This document shows, piece by piece, positions 9,417 through 19,197 of a stretch of 42,575 nt of DNA. Every line of letters starts with the position of its first letter. Position 1 is the first letter of the stretch. Both the position numbers and the translations under genes were made by a program. Where the stretch lies: assembly GCA_945932315.1 (NCBI GenBank), contig CAMEPU010000002.1, positions 1-42,575 of the forward strand, read 5' to 3'. This DNA is from an uncultured Clostridia bacterium (GTDB lineage: Bacteria > Bacillota > Clostridia > Oscillospirales > Butyricicoccaceae). The notes below the pieces were generated by a model. It was not told the origin of the DNA, searched no databases, and saw nothing but the letters and a program-made list of their open reading frames with translations.

Positions 9417-9469
9417 TTGACATATCAAAAATTATTTTTTATAATAATAGTACAAAGTCCTATTATTAT
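9417..9469 (+). promoter_or_regulatory. promoter with overlapping palindromic operator for the Fur/PerR-like gene
   Basis: TTGACA (9417-9422)-N17-TATAAT (9440-9445); perfect 10-bp inverted repeat ATAATAATAG(9441-9450)/CTATTATTAT(9460-9469). Confidence 0.8.
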
Positions 9470-9481
9470 TTGTAGGAGGTC

Positions 9482-9895
9482 ATGATGAAAAAGCAGAGAA
9501 ATTCAAAGCAGCGCCAGATCATCCTCGACGCTGTGATGACCCGATGCGATCATCCCACCGCCGACCAAATTTATCTGGACGCACGCGCGAAGTACGACAA
9601 AATCAGCCGGGGCACGGTCTACCGCAATCTGGGCGTACTGGCCGAGAGCGGCGAGATCATGAACGTGAAGGTCGCCGCCGCCGACCGCTACGACTCCCGC
9701 CTCGACCGCCACTACCACCTGCTCTGCACGCGCTGCGGCAAGGTGTTTGACGCGCCGCTGCCCTATCACGCGGAGTACGACGACGCGGTCGCGCGGGAGA
9801 CCGGCTTCCGGATCAGCCGCCACCTGTTGGTCTTCGAGGGCCTGTGCCCGGCGTGCAGCCGGAAAAATGAGGACGAATCTGACGAACCAACTTAA
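9482..9895 (+). CDS. perR: Fur-family regulator, PerR-like
   Basis: RQIILDAVMTRCDHPTADQIY, GTVYRNLGVLAESGEI, DRHYHLLCTRCGKV, CPACSRK (two CxxC); ferroxidative-stress genes downstream. Confidence 0.85.
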   Translation: MMKKQRNSKQRQIILDAVMTRCDHPTADQIYLDARAKYDKISRGTVYRNLGVLAESGEIMNVKVAAADRYDSRLDRHYHLLCTRCGKVFDAPLPYHAEYDDAVARETGFRISRHLLVFEGLCPACSRKNEDESDEPT

Positions 9896-9910
9896 AATGG
9901 GGGTGTTTCT

Positions 9911-12013
9911 ATGGCAATTTACAAGTGCGCCGTCTGCGGCGCGATCTACGACGAGGAAAAGGAGGGCGCGCCCATCTCCTCGCTCACCTGCTGCCCGGTC
10001 TGCCGCCAGCCGATCTCCAAGATGCTGCCGGTAGAGGACAGCGCGGCTCCCGCGCCCCAGTCTTTTGCGGGCGATCTGACCTATGACAGCGCGACCGCCC
10101 GGCACGACCCGTCCTGCCGGTACATGGCCGAGATCCACGAGATGGCGGTCAGCGGGAAATCCATCGGCGGCTCGATGGGCACCAAAATGCCCATGCCGAA
10201 CTGGGACGACATCCTGCTGCTCGGCGCGCAGCTCAACCCGCCGCCGCTCAATGACGGCGACCCGGTCGACACGACCACGGTCATTGGCAAGCACGCCAAA
10301 AAGCCCATGGTGCTGGACAGCCCGATTTACATCTCCCACATGTCCTTCGGCGCGCTGTCCCGGGAGATCAAGGTTGCGCTGGCCAAGGGCTCGGCCATGG
10401 CGAAGACGGCCATGTGCAGCGGCGAGGGCGGCATCCTGCCCGAGGAAAAGCAGGCGTCCTACAAGTACATCTTCGAGTATATCCCCAATAAATACAGCGT
10501 CACCGACGAGAACCTGCGCTCCTCGGACGCGATCGAGATCAAGATCGGCCAGGGCACCAAGCCCGGCATGGGCGGCCACCTGCCCGGCGAGAAGGTGACG
10601 GCCGAGATCGCCGCCATCCGCGGCAAGAAGCAGGGCGAGGACGTCCAGAGCCCGAGCAAATTCCCCGAGCTCAACTCCAGGGAAGACCTGCGCGACATGG
10701 TCGACATGCTGCGCGCGCGGTCGGACGGCCGCCCGATCGGCATCAAGATCGCGGCCGGAAACATCGAGCGCGACCTCGCCTACTGCGTCTTTGCCCGCCC
10801 CGATTTCATCACGATCGACGGCCGGGGCGGCGCGACCGGCTCGAGCCCGCTGCTGCTCCGCGAGGCGACCACCGTGCCCACGATCTACGCCCTCCGCCGG
10901 GCGCGGCAGTATCTGGACGCGGTCGGCTCGGACATCTCGCTCGTCATCACGGGCGGCCTGCGGGTATCGGCCGACTTCGCCAAGGCGCTGGCCATGGGCG
11001 CGGACGCAGTCGCCATCGCGAGCGCGGCGCTGATCGCCGCCGCCTGCCAGCAGTACCGCATCTGCGGCAGCGGCAACTGCCCGGTCGGCATCGCCACCCA
11101 GAACCCCGAGCTGCGCGCACGGCTCAAAGTCGACGCGGCGGCCCAGCGCGTCGCGAACTTCCTGAACGTCTCGCGTGAGGAGCTCAAGACCTTCGCCCGG
11201 GTCACCGGCAACCGCTCGGTGCACGGCCTGTCCATGGAAAATCTGGTCACGACCGACCGCGACATCGCCGAGTACACCGGCATCCCCCACGTGGGCCAGC
11301 CTATTTTACCAACCCCGTCCGCTTTCGCGGATGTCAAACAGAAGGAGGAAACAACAATGAGTCAGTACAAGTGCAACCTGTGCGGAGAAGTTTTTGAAGT
11401 CAAGGACGGCGAGACCCCAGTCTGCCCGCGCTGCCGCGCGACGGGCGACAAGCTCGAGCCGGTGGTCGAGAAGGCCGGCAACAAGTACGCGGGCACCCAG
11501 ACCGAGAAGAACCTGCACGCCGCCTTCGACGGCGAGTCGGGCGCGCGCAACAAGTACACCTACTTCGCTTCCGTTGCCAAGAAGGAAGGCTACGAGCAGA
11601 TCGCCGCGCTCTTCCTCAAGACCGCCGAGAACGAGCGCGAGCACGCTAAGATGTGGTTCAAGGAGCTGGGCGGCATCGGCGACACCGCCGCCAACCTGGC
11701 CGCCGCAGCCGCGGGCGAGAACTACGAGTGGACCGATATGTACGACGGCTTCGCCAAGACCGCGGACGCCGAGGGCTTCCCGGAGCTGGCCGCCAAGTTC
11801 CGCATGGTCGGCGCGATCGAGAAGCACCACGAGGAGCGCTACCGCGCCCTGCTGAAGAACGTCGAGACCGCCGCCGTCTTTGAGAAGAGCGAGGTCAAGG
11901 TCTGGGAGTGCCGCAACTGCGGTCACATCGTCGTCGGCACCCAGGCGCCCGAGATCTGCCCGGTCTGCGCCCATCCGCAGAGCTACTTCGAGATCAACGC
12001 GGAAAACTATTGA
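9911..12013 (+). CDS. rubredoxin-like/GltB-like FMN (glutamate synthase-related) protein fused in frame to rubrerythrin
   Basis: Residues 1-482: rubredoxin-like CAVC..CCPVC and GltB-like domain with [27 protein letters not shown]; residues 483-700: rubrerythrin with N- and C-terminal rubredoxin-like motifs. Internal SD GGAGG 11344-11348 and ATG 11357. Confidence 0.85.
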   Translation: MAIYKCAVCGAIYDEEKEGAPISSLTCCPVCRQPISKMLPVEDSAAPAPQSFAGDLTYDSATARHDPSCRYMAEIHEMAVSGKSIGGSMGTKMPMPNWDDILLLGAQLNPPPLNDGDPVDTTTVIGKHAKKPMVLDSPIYISHMSFGALSREIKVALAKGSAMAKTAMCSGEGGILPEEKQASYKYIFEYIPNKYSVTDENLRSSDAIEIKIGQGTKPGMGGHLPGEKVTAEIAAIRGKKQGEDVQSPSKFPELNSREDLRDMVDMLRARSDGRPIGIKIAAGNIERDLAYCVFARPDFITIDGRGGATGSSPLLLREATTVPTIYALRRARQYLDAVGSDISLVITGGLRVSADFAKALAMGADAVAIASAALIAAACQQYRICGSGNCPVGIATQNPELRARLKVDAAAQRVANFLNVSREELKTFARVTGNRSVHGLSMENLVTTDRDIAEYTGIPHVGQPILPTPSAFADVKQKEETTMSQYKCNLCGEVFEVKDGETPVCPRCRATGDKLEPVVEKAGNKYAGTQTEKNLHAAFDGESGARNKYTYFASVAKKEGYEQIAALFLKTAENEREHAKMWFKELGGIGDTAANLAAAAAGENYEWTDMYDGFAKTADAEGFPELAAKFRMVGAIEKHHEERYRALLKNVETAAVFEKSEVKVWECRNCGHIVVGTQAPEICPVCAHPQSYFEINAENY

Positions 12014-12040
12014 TCGCCGCATCCATCCCGATCCCAACAA

Positions 12041-12074
12041 CGCCGCCCGTGCACCGCGCGGGCGGCGCTTTTTT
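12041..12074 (+). terminator. rho-independent terminator
   Basis: CGCCGCCCG/CGGGCGGCG stem and TTTTTT. Confidence 0.9.
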
Positions 12075-12088
12075 ACCTTTCCGTTGAT

Positions 12089-12117
12089 TTGACAGAACCT
12101 CTCCAAAAGCTTATACT
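12089..12117 (+). promoter_or_regulatory. promoter
   Basis: TTGACA-N17-TATACT. Confidence 0.7.
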
Positions 12118-12155
12118 GAAAGCGACAACGATTTGCATGGACAGAGAGGTTCTTC

Positions 12156-12914
12156 ATGAAAAAACGGACAAAAATTCTGCTGGGCATTGTCGCCGTGGCC
12201 GCCGTGGCCGCCGGCGTCCTGTGCGTCCGGCAGTGGAACAATATCACTGCGGCCCGGTATACCCTGACCATGGATCAGGACGCGGTCTCCTCCCGCATCG
12301 TCGAAAACGAGGCCGTCCTCCACGAGGTGCTGACCGAATACGACCTGGCCGATTACACGCCCTCCGAAGAGGACATCGCTGCGGTCGCGTCCGGCGAAAA
12401 GACGACCCAAGAGCTCGCGCAGGAGATGGTTTCGGCGCAGGCCGCGTCCTCTCAGGCGCAGACGGGCGAAGCAGCCGCGCCTGCCTCATCCGAAACCGCC
12501 GCGTCTTCCGCCGGTTCCGCCGGCCCGGCCCAATCCGCTTCCGTACCCGCCCCCGCCCAGCCCGCTGCGCCGTCCTACGACGACCAGATCCGCGAACAGG
12601 TCGCCATGATGTACGTCCTGCGCTCGACCTTCGTCTCCCGTCTGGACGAGCTCGTCAATCAGGCGGTTTTTGACTACGCGGTCGCCGAAAATTTCACCCG
12701 GGATGGCCGGATGGCCGCCGTCACCCCCTATCTGGACGCCGTTTCGACGCTCGAGGAGGAGTGCGACGCCGAGGTCTCCAAGGTCGTGGCCGAGCTGCGC
12801 CGCCTGCTGAAGGCGTCCGGTCAGGACGATTCGCTCGCGAAAAAAGTCGAAGAAACCTACGAAGAGGAGAAGAGCCTCAAAAAAGCGTATTATCTCAAAG
12901 AGCTCACCGGCTGA
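12156..12914 (+). CDS. hypothetical membrane-anchored protein with Ala/Ser/Pro-rich linker
   Basis: N-terminal TM MKKRTKILLGIVAVAAVAAGVL; low-complexity ASSQAQTGEAAAPASSETAASSAGSAG; helical C-terminus. Confidence 0.7.
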   Translation: MKKRTKILLGIVAVAAVAAGVLCVRQWNNITAARYTLTMDQDAVSSRIVENEAVLHEVLTEYDLADYTPSEEDIAAVASGEKTTQELAQEMVSAQAASSQAQTGEAAAPASSETAASSAGSAGPAQSASVPAPAQPAAPSYDDQIREQVAMMYVLRSTFVSRLDELVNQAVFDYAVAENFTRDGRMAAVTPYLDAVSTLEEECDAEVSKVVAELRRLLKASGQDDSLAKKVEETYEEEKSLKKAYYLKELTG

Positions 12915-12934
12915 CTGCCGGTTACAGGAAAAAG

Positions 12935-12960
12935 CGGTGGCCGCGAAGGCCGCCGTTTTT
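12935..12960 (+). terminator. rho-independent terminator
   Basis: CGGTGGCC-GCGAA-GGCCGCCG then TTTTTT. Confidence 0.85.
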
Positions 12961-13168
12961 TCGCGTTTATGTAACCAAATGTGCCAAAAAGTTTTCAAAG
13001 AGCTCCGTTTCCCCCGGTTTCTATTGCTTTTTTGGTGCTTTATGTGTAAAATATATCTTATAAGAGTGATTACATTTGTTGCCGTTTTCTTTCCGCGCCG
13101 TGGGGGCTGCGGGAAAAGCGGCTTCTTATTCTGTCTGCGCGCTGATTTTTCATCTTTGGGGGATTGTT

Positions 13169-15106
13169 ATGTTTCAGCTTCGCAAATATCGCGGCCAGCT
13201 GGTTTTTTTGCTGGATATCCTGATCTACATCGTCACAAGCAGCATCCTGTACCTGTTTTCCGACTTTCCGTTCGGCGATTTTTACTGGTTCGCCCGGCAC
13301 ATGTTCTGCATGGTCGTGCTGTTCTCCATCTTCCAGCTCATCCTGCGCACCTATGACAGCCTCTGGCGGTACGCCGAGACCCGGGAATACACCTCCCTGC
13401 TGGCCGGCATGGTGCTCAGCGTCGCCATCTATCTCGGCATTGTGCACTTCTTAAACGGCACCCGTCTCTGGATCATGCAGACGCTGGCCTCGTCGGCGGT
13501 CTCCCTGCTCGTCATGCTGCTCGTGCGCTTTTCCTACCGCATCTACCGCACCCACCAGATCGGCTATCAGGCGCAGGGCCGCAGCTATCTGGCCATCATC
13601 GGCGCGGGCTCGGCGGGCGCGAACCTGCTGCACGAAATCCAGCTCAACCGGAACACCCGGTTCATCCCGTACTGTTTTCTGGACGATGACCCGTCGAAGT
13701 TCGGCAAGTCGATCTCGGGCGTGCCCATCAAGGGCCCGATCGACGCCCTGCAGGAGATCCTGCGCCGCACGCCGGTCACCGACGTCCTGCTTGCGATCCC
13801 CTCGCTGTCGGCCGCCCGCCGCCGGGAGATCCTCAACCTGTGCGCGCGCACCGGCTGCCGCATCCGCGTGCTGCCCGACACCGTGAGCCTGCTTGAGAAC
13901 GGCAGCAGTATGTACGCCAACATGCGCGAGGTGCAGATCGAGGATCTGCTCTGCCGCGACAGCGTCCACCTCGACAACCCCGGGCTGCACGCCTTTCTGT
14001 CGGGGAAGACCGTTCTGGTCACGGGCGCGGGCGGCTCGATCGGCTCCGAGCTCTGCCGCCAGATCGCCCATCACAGCCCGGCCCGCCTGATCCTGCTCGA
14101 CATCGCCGAAAACGGCGTCTACGAGCTGCAGCAGGACCTGCTGCACGCCTACGGCCCTGCGCTGCCCCTTTCGGTTGAGATCGCGTCGGTGCGGGACGCC
14201 GAGAAGATCGACAAGCTCATGCAGAAATACCATCCCCAGCTGATCTTCCACGCGGCCGCCCACAAGCACGTGCCCCTGATGGAAAACTGCCCGGAGGAAG
14301 CGATCAAAAACAACGTCTTCGGCACCCTCAACGTCGCGAGCGCGGCCAAGAAGTACCACGCCGAGAAATTCGTCCTGATCTCGACCGACAAGGCGGTCAA
14401 CCCCACAAACATCATGGGCGCGACCAAGTGCCTGTGCGAGAAGATTCTGCAGGCCCTGCGCTACAACAGCGACACCCAGTTTTCCGCCGTCCGCTTCGGC
14501 AACGTGCTGGGCTCGAACGGCTCGGTGATCCCGCTGTTTAAAAAGCAGATCGCCTACGGCGGCCCGGTCACCGTCACCGACCGCCGCATCATCCGCTATT
14601 TCATGACCATCCCCGAGGCCGTACAGCTCGTACTGCAGTCGGGCTCGATGGCCCGTTCGGGCGAGATTTACGTGCTCGACATGGGCGAACCGGTCAAAAT
14701 CTACGATCTGGCCGAAAACCTGATCCGCCTCTCGGGCTTTACGCCCCACGTCGATATCCCGATCGTGGAAATCGGCCTGCGCCCGGGCGAAAAGCTGTAC
14801 GAGGAGCTGCTGACCCGTTCGGACGACCTCGTCCGCACCGACAACAACAAGATCTTTATCGAGCGTCAGCCCGAAATCGCCCCGGAGGCCCTGTTCGCCG
14901 GTCTGGACCGCCTTTCGGCCGCGCTTGAGTCCGACAATCCGGACGAGCTGCACGCCGCCCTGCACGCGCTTGTCCCCACCTGGCAGGACCCGAACGTCGT
15001 CAATGAGCGGGCGATCGCGGAATTCGAGTCGCAGACCCGCCTGTCCCTGCCGGACGACGCGCCCGCGCGCGCCGCCGAACCGGCGCAGTCCCTGCAAACA
15101 ATCTGA
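13169..15106 (+). CDS. CapD/PglF-like nucleoside-diphosphate-sugar epimerase/4,6-dehydratase (membrane type)
   Basis: N-terminal TM helices; TGAGGSIGSELCRQI, ISTDKAVNPTNIMGATK, RFGNVLGSNGSVIPLFKKQI; ATG at 13169. Confidence 0.93.
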   Translation: MFQLRKYRGQLVFLLDILIYIVTSSILYLFSDFPFGDFYWFARHMFCMVVLFSIFQLILRTYDSLWRYAETREYTSLLAGMVLSVAIYLGIVHFLNGTRLWIMQTLASSAVSLLVMLLVRFSYRIYRTHQIGYQAQGRSYLAIIGAGSAGANLLHEIQLNRNTRFIPYCFLDDDPSKFGKSISGVPIKGPIDALQEILRRTPVTDVLLAIPSLSAARRREILNLCARTGCRIRVLPDTVSLLENGSSMYANMREVQIEDLLCRDSVHLDNPGLHAFLSGKTVLVTGAGGSIGSELCRQIAHHSPARLILLDIAENGVYELQQDLLHAYGPALPLSVEIASVRDAEKIDKLMQKYHPQLIFHAAAHKHVPLMENCPEEAIKNNVFGTLNVASAAKKYHAEKFVLISTDKAVNPTNIMGATKCLCEKILQALRYNSDTQFSAVRFGNVLGSNGSVIPLFKKQIAYGGPVTVTDRRIIRYFMTIPEAVQLVLQSGSMARSGEIYVLDMGEPVKIYDLAENLIRLSGFTPHVDIPIVEIGLRPGEKLYEELLTRSDDLVRTDNNKIFIERQPEIAPEALFAGLDRLSAALESDNPDELHAALHALVPTWQDPNVVNERAIAEFESQTRLSLPDDAPARAAEPAQSLQTI

Positions 15107-15125
15107 CCGAAAGGACCGATTCTCT

Positions 15126-16121
15126 TTGTCAACCGTACTGATCACCGGCGGCGCCGGTTATATCGGCAGCCACACCGCTGTCTGCCTGCTGCGGGCGGGC
15201 TATTCGGTCGTGCTGCTCGATAATCTGAGCAATGCGGAGCGGCAGACCGTCTCCCATATCGAAGCGCTGTCCGGGCAGGCCGTTCCCTTCCACGAGGCCG
15301 ACCTGCTCGACAAGGAAGCCGTCCGGGCGGTGTTCCGCGCCCATAAAATCGACGCGGTCATCCACTTCGCCGGGCTCAAGGCGGTGGGCGAGTCGGTCGC
15401 CCAGCCCCTGCGCTATTACCATGTGAACCTGCTCGCCACCCTCCATCTCTGCGAGGTCATGGACGAGTTTGACTGCCGCACGCTGGTGTTCTCCTCCTCG
15501 GCCGCCGTCTACGGCCTGAACAACCGGGTGCCCTTCACCGAGGAGATGCCGACCGGCGCGACCAACCCCTACGGGCGCACCAAAATCATGCAGGAGCAGA
15601 TGCTGCGCGACCTGCACACGGCCGACAGCCGCTGGCGCGTCCTGCTGCTGCGGTACTTCAACCCGATCGGCGCGCACGAAAGCGGCCTGCTGGGCGAAAA
15701 CCCGAGGGGCGTGCCCAACAACCTGCTGCCCTATGTCATCCGGGTCGCCGCCGGCCAGCTCGACCGGGTGCACGTTTTCGGCGGCGATTACGACACGCCG
15801 GACGGCACCGGCGTGCGCGACTACATCCACGTCATGGATCTGGCCGAGGGCCACGTCGCCGCGGTATCCTGGCTCGAGACGCACGCAGGCGTCGAGGCCG
15901 TCAATCTGGGCACCGGCCATGGCAGCTCGGTGCTCGAGATCATCCACGCCGTCGAGGCCGCGTGCGGCCACGAGATCCCCTATGTCATCGACCCCCGCCG
16001 TCCGGGCGACATCGCCGCCTGCTGGGCGGACACCGAAAAGGCCCGCCGCCTGCTGGGCTGGCAGGCGGCCCGCTCCCTGGAGCAAATGTGCCGGGACAGC
16101 TGGAATTCCCTGCAAAAATAA
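15126..16121 (+). CDS. galE: UDP-glucose 4-epimerase
   Basis: TTG start; STVLITGGAGYIGSHT, FSSSAAVYG, NPYGRTKIMQE, LRYFNPIGAHESGLLGE. Confidence 0.95.
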   Translation: MSTVLITGGAGYIGSHTAVCLLRAGYSVVLLDNLSNAERQTVSHIEALSGQAVPFHEADLLDKEAVRAVFRAHKIDAVIHFAGLKAVGESVAQPLRYYHVNLLATLHLCEVMDEFDCRTLVFSSSAAVYGLNNRVPFTEEMPTGATNPYGRTKIMQEQMLRDLHTADSRWRVLLLRYFNPIGAHESGLLGENPRGVPNNLLPYVIRVAAGQLDRVHVFGGDYDTPDGTGVRDYIHVMDLAEGHVAAVSWLETHAGVEAVNLGTGHGSSVLEIIHAVEAACGHEIPYVIDPRRPGDIAACWADTEKARRLLGWQAARSLEQMCRDSWNSLQK

Positions 16122-16125
16122 AGAA

Positions 16126-16171
16126 ACGCGCGGAAGATTGCGATCGAAATCCAGTCTTCCGTGCGTTTTTT
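16126..16171. terminator. bidirectional terminator
   Basis: ACGCGCGGAAGA/TCTTCCGTGCGT stem with T tract between convergent genes. Confidence 0.85.
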
Positions 16172-17030
16172 ATTGCAATTCCACGAGGACGATCTCGGGC
16201 GGATTGTTCCACCGCGGCAGGCTCTCCGCCGTCGTGCCCAACCCCCGCGAGATGATCATCCGCACGCTTCCCAGCTCGTGCATGCCCTCCGCATATGCGG
16301 GGAACCAGCCCTGATCGGGCGCGTACAGCCCGCCGATCAGCGGCAGGCGCACCTGCCCGCCGTGAAGATGGCCGCTGAGCACGAGGTCAATATCCCAAAG
16401 CGCGCCCGCGTTTCCGAAAATGAAGCTGTCCGGCCGGTGCGCGAGCAGAACCGTCGCCGCTTCGGTATCCTGAAACGCGGTCAAAAACGCCGCCGTCTCC
16501 CCCGCGAGCCACGCCGACTTTTCGGGCTCTTTCACCGGAGAAAACGCATAGTCGTACAGTCCGCCGACGCGGACCGCCTGCCCGCCCAGCGTCAGGTCGA
16601 CCCAGCTTCTGTCGAGCACGACGGCGCCCGCCTCCTCCAGCGCGGCCAGCAGTTCCGCCCGCGCGCTGTCCGGCAAGTCGAGCTCATGGTTGCCCCAGCT
16701 GTAACAGACCGGCGCGGTGTCCGCCAGCGCGCGCACGAGCTCCACCGGGATTTCAAAATCCGCCGAGTCGGCGTTCAGCATATCGCCCGTCATGCAAATG
16801 AGATCGGGCTCCAGCGCCCGAACTTCCGCGATCAGTTCGGCGTTGCCTTCTCCGAATTCCGCATCGTGCAGGTCGGACAGCTGCACAATCCGCACTGGCC
16901 CGTCCAGCCCGCAGTCAACTTCATACCGCGTCACCGCCGGGTCCTTATACGAGATCTCATATGCATTCCAGACGCCCGCAGCCAGACAAATCACGATCAG
17001 CGCCAGGAGCAGCCTTAGAATTCTCTTCAT
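16170..17030 (-). CDS. membrane-anchored metallophosphoesterase (YkuE/YaeI-like)
   Basis: LSDLHDAEFGEGN, MTGDMLN, SWGNHELD, LSGHLHGGQVRLP. Confidence 0.9.
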   Translation of the reverse strand: MKRILRLLLALIVICLAAGVWNAYEISYKDPAVTRYEVDCGLDGPVRIVQLSDLHDAEFGEGNAELIAEVRALEPDLICMTGDMLNADSADFEIPVELVRALADTAPVCYSWGNHELDLPDSARAELLAALEEAGAVVLDRSWVDLTLGGQAVRVGGLYDYAFSPVKEPEKSAWLAGETAAFLTAFQDTEAATVLLAHRPDSFIFGNAGALWDIDLVLSGHLHGGQVRLPLIGGLYAPDQGWFPAYAEGMHELGSVRMIISRGLGTTAESLPRWNNPPEIVLVELQ

Positions 17031-17069
17031 TACTTTCTCGATGCGTCAATTCATCAAGCATCCATGAAC

Positions 17070-18338
17070 CTATTGAACAGATATAAAATCTATATCCGGA
17101 AGCTTGATATGTCCCCAGGCGTTTACATTCCAAGTAATATCATTTTGATCTTCAATGCTAAAGGCAAAAGCTGGCAATACCAGATCATGATCCTCACAAG
17201 TTCCAAATTCATTTTTCTCAAATAAAACAAGATATACCCTGTATTTTCCACGCGTAAGCCATGACGTATCAAAGCGCATTTGAAAAGTTTTCCTTTCACC
17301 GGACTCCATCACGCCCAAGTCAATATCCGGTACCGTTCCAACCGGCACATCATCAGCATATCTCAATTCAAACCGAAATCTCAAATGCTCAAAATGCTTT
17401 CGTGCGAGAATATCCGTTTCAAATACTAGCTCTTCACCGGTCTGAAACAGCGCTGCATCTTTATTCATAATGCGAAGGCTTAATATCTTTGCTTGCGTTG
17501 CTTTTGGATCAGGTTTCGACGACTTTGCAGATAAATCATAGATCGTTTGCATATCATCCCGGTTATTCATATATACCCCGATCCCGGTTTCAGTATCTCC
17601 ATCGAAAATAATTCTGCCGTGATCCAAAACAATACACCGCGTGCAAAGCTGACGCACTGTGTTCATGTTATGGCTGACATAAAGAACGGTTCGTCCTTCA
17701 TTCTTCGACACATCGTCCATCTTTCCCAAACACTTCTGCTGAAACTTCATATCGCCGACCGCCAGCACTTCATCCATCACCAAAATATCTGAATCCAAAT
17801 GGGCGGCAACAGCAAAAGCCAATTTTACGTACATGCCGCTGGAATAACGTTTTACAGGCGTGTCAATAAAATTCTCCATTTCTGCAAATTGAACAATATC
17901 ATTAAACTTTTTTGTAATCTCTGCCTTGGTCATGCCTAGAATTGCGCCGTTCATATATACGTTTTCGCGGCCGGTCAACTCCGGGTGAAATCCTGTGCCC
18001 ACTTCCAGCATGCTGGCGATCCGTCCGTTATAGGAGATGGTTCCGCAGGTCGGCCCAGTCACCCGGGACAGCAATTTCAGCAGCGTGGATTTGCCTGCGC
18101 CGTTATGGCCAATAATTCCTACTCTCTCACCCTGTTTCACAGAAAAACTCACGTCATTCAGTGCCAAGAAACGTGGATTCCCAGCGTAAACCTTCTGTCC
18201 GATTTGAAGATTCGGGTCCTCTTTCCCGCGGATGCGAGCCATCAGACTTTGCAGATCTCCCCGCAGCGTCCCGCCGCCAATTGCTCCTAATCGGTACTCC
18301 TTTGAAACATGTTCAAATTGAATCATTATGTCCTGCAT
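17070..18338 (-). CDS. polysaccharide ABC transporter ATP-binding protein with Wzt-like C-terminal domain
   Basis: GHNGAGKSTLLKLLSRV, YSSGMYVKLAFAVA, DILVMDEVLAVGD; about 150-aa C-terminal beta-rich extension; ATG at 18338. Confidence 0.9.
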   Translation of the reverse strand: MQDIMIQFEHVSKEYRLGAIGGGTLRGDLQSLMARIRGKEDPNLQIGQKVYAGNPRFLALNDVSFSVKQGERVGIIGHNGAGKSTLLKLLSRVTGPTCGTISYNGRIASMLEVGTGFHPELTGRENVYMNGAILGMTKAEITKKFNDIVQFAEMENFIDTPVKRYSSGMYVKLAFAVAAHLDSDILVMDEVLAVGDMKFQQKCLGKMDDVSKNEGRTVLYVSHNMNTVRQLCTRCIVLDHGRIIFDGDTETGIGVYMNNRDDMQTIYDLSAKSSKPDPKATQAKILSLRIMNKDAALFQTGEELVFETDILARKHFEHLRFRFELRYADDVPVGTVPDIDLGVMESGERKTFQMRFDTSWLTRGKYRVYLVLFEKNEFGTCEDHDLVLPAFAFSIEDQNDITWNVNAWGHIKLPDIDFISVQ

Positions 18339-18348
18339 GATATTTCCC

Positions 18349-19197
18349 TCACACCGTATCCATAAACGTTTTTTCCACCCGATTAAACAGTAGCACACCC
18401 AGTAGAAGCACCGCAAGCGTCACGAGCCAACTAATTCCATAAGCAGCAAAATGCGGTTCGCCTACGCCCAGAAAAGCGTATCGAAACATAGTAACCACTG
18501 GTGTTACAGGATTCAGCATATACAGATTTAAAAATCGCTCTGGGATCAGCGTAATGTCATAGGCGACAGGGGTCGCATACATCCACAATTGCACGCCAAA
18601 ACTGACTACCATTGCCAGGTCACGGTACTTTGTCGTCACAGCGGAAACAATTATGCCGACGCCAAGGCTCAGCAATGCCAAATGAACCAAAAGTACAGGG
18701 GTTATAAGTATCCACAGGTTAGGCTGGACGTTCGCGCCTGTCATCAGATAGTAAAACAAAAACAACAGGAAAAAGCAAAACTGAACTGCAAACGAGATCA
18801 GTTGGGACAGCACTGTAGAAATCGGCATCACCAAGCGTGGAAAATATACTTTTCCCAGAATCGCTGCGTTTGCAGTAAATGTGGTAGATGTTGCCGTCAA
18901 GCAAGTGGAAAAATATCCCCATGCAATGGAACCGCACAGATAAAAGGCGAAGCTTGGAACGCCCGCTGGAGCCAGTCCAGCAATGTTTCCAAACACCACC
19001 GTCAGCACAACTGTGGTGAGCAGCGGCTGAATAATCGCCCAAGCTGGACCAAGGATTGTTTGTTTATATTGGGAAACAAACGTTCTGCGCACAAACAGCA
19101 AAATTAGATCACGATACCTCCACAACTCTTTCAGATTTACGTCAAACCACGCCCGTTTGGGAGTAATCACATTCTCAAATTGGTTCATTTCCATCAA
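18349..19197 (-). CDS. polysaccharide ABC transporter permease (Wzm/ABC-2 type)
   Basis: RYRDLILLFVRRTFVSQYKQTILGPAWAIIQPLL; multiple TM segments. Confidence 0.92.
   Translation of the reverse strand: MMEMNQFENVITPKRAWFDVNLKELWRYRDLILLFVRRTFVSQYKQTILGPAWAIIQPLLTTVVLTVVFGNIAGLAPAGVPSFAFYLCGSIAWGYFSTCLTATSTTFTANAAILGKVYFPRLVMPISTVLSQLISFAVQFCFFLLFLFYYLMTGANVQPNLWILITPVLLVHLALLSLGVGIIVSAVTTKYRDLAMVVSFGVQLWMYATPVAYDITLIPERFLNLYMLNPVTPVVTMFRYAFLGVGEPHFAAYGISWLVTLAVLLLGVLLFNRVEKTFMDTV

Noticed and set aside
7606-9423. 605-aa minus-strand ORF opposite fhs, and similar long antisense ORFs (3773-5320, 9503-11290, 13451-15145, 15129-16115)
   Set aside because: Shadow ORFs from high GC third positions; low-complexity Arg/Gly/Asp/His-rich translations with no motifs, opposite well-supported conserved genes.
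12981-13038. GTGCCAAAAAG ... CTTTTTTGGTGC upstream of the capD/pglF-like gene, similar to half of the 40679-40701 palindrome
   Set aside because: Arms are imperfect and about 37 nt apart in an AT-rich region; too weak to claim a shared operator without a genome-wide scan.
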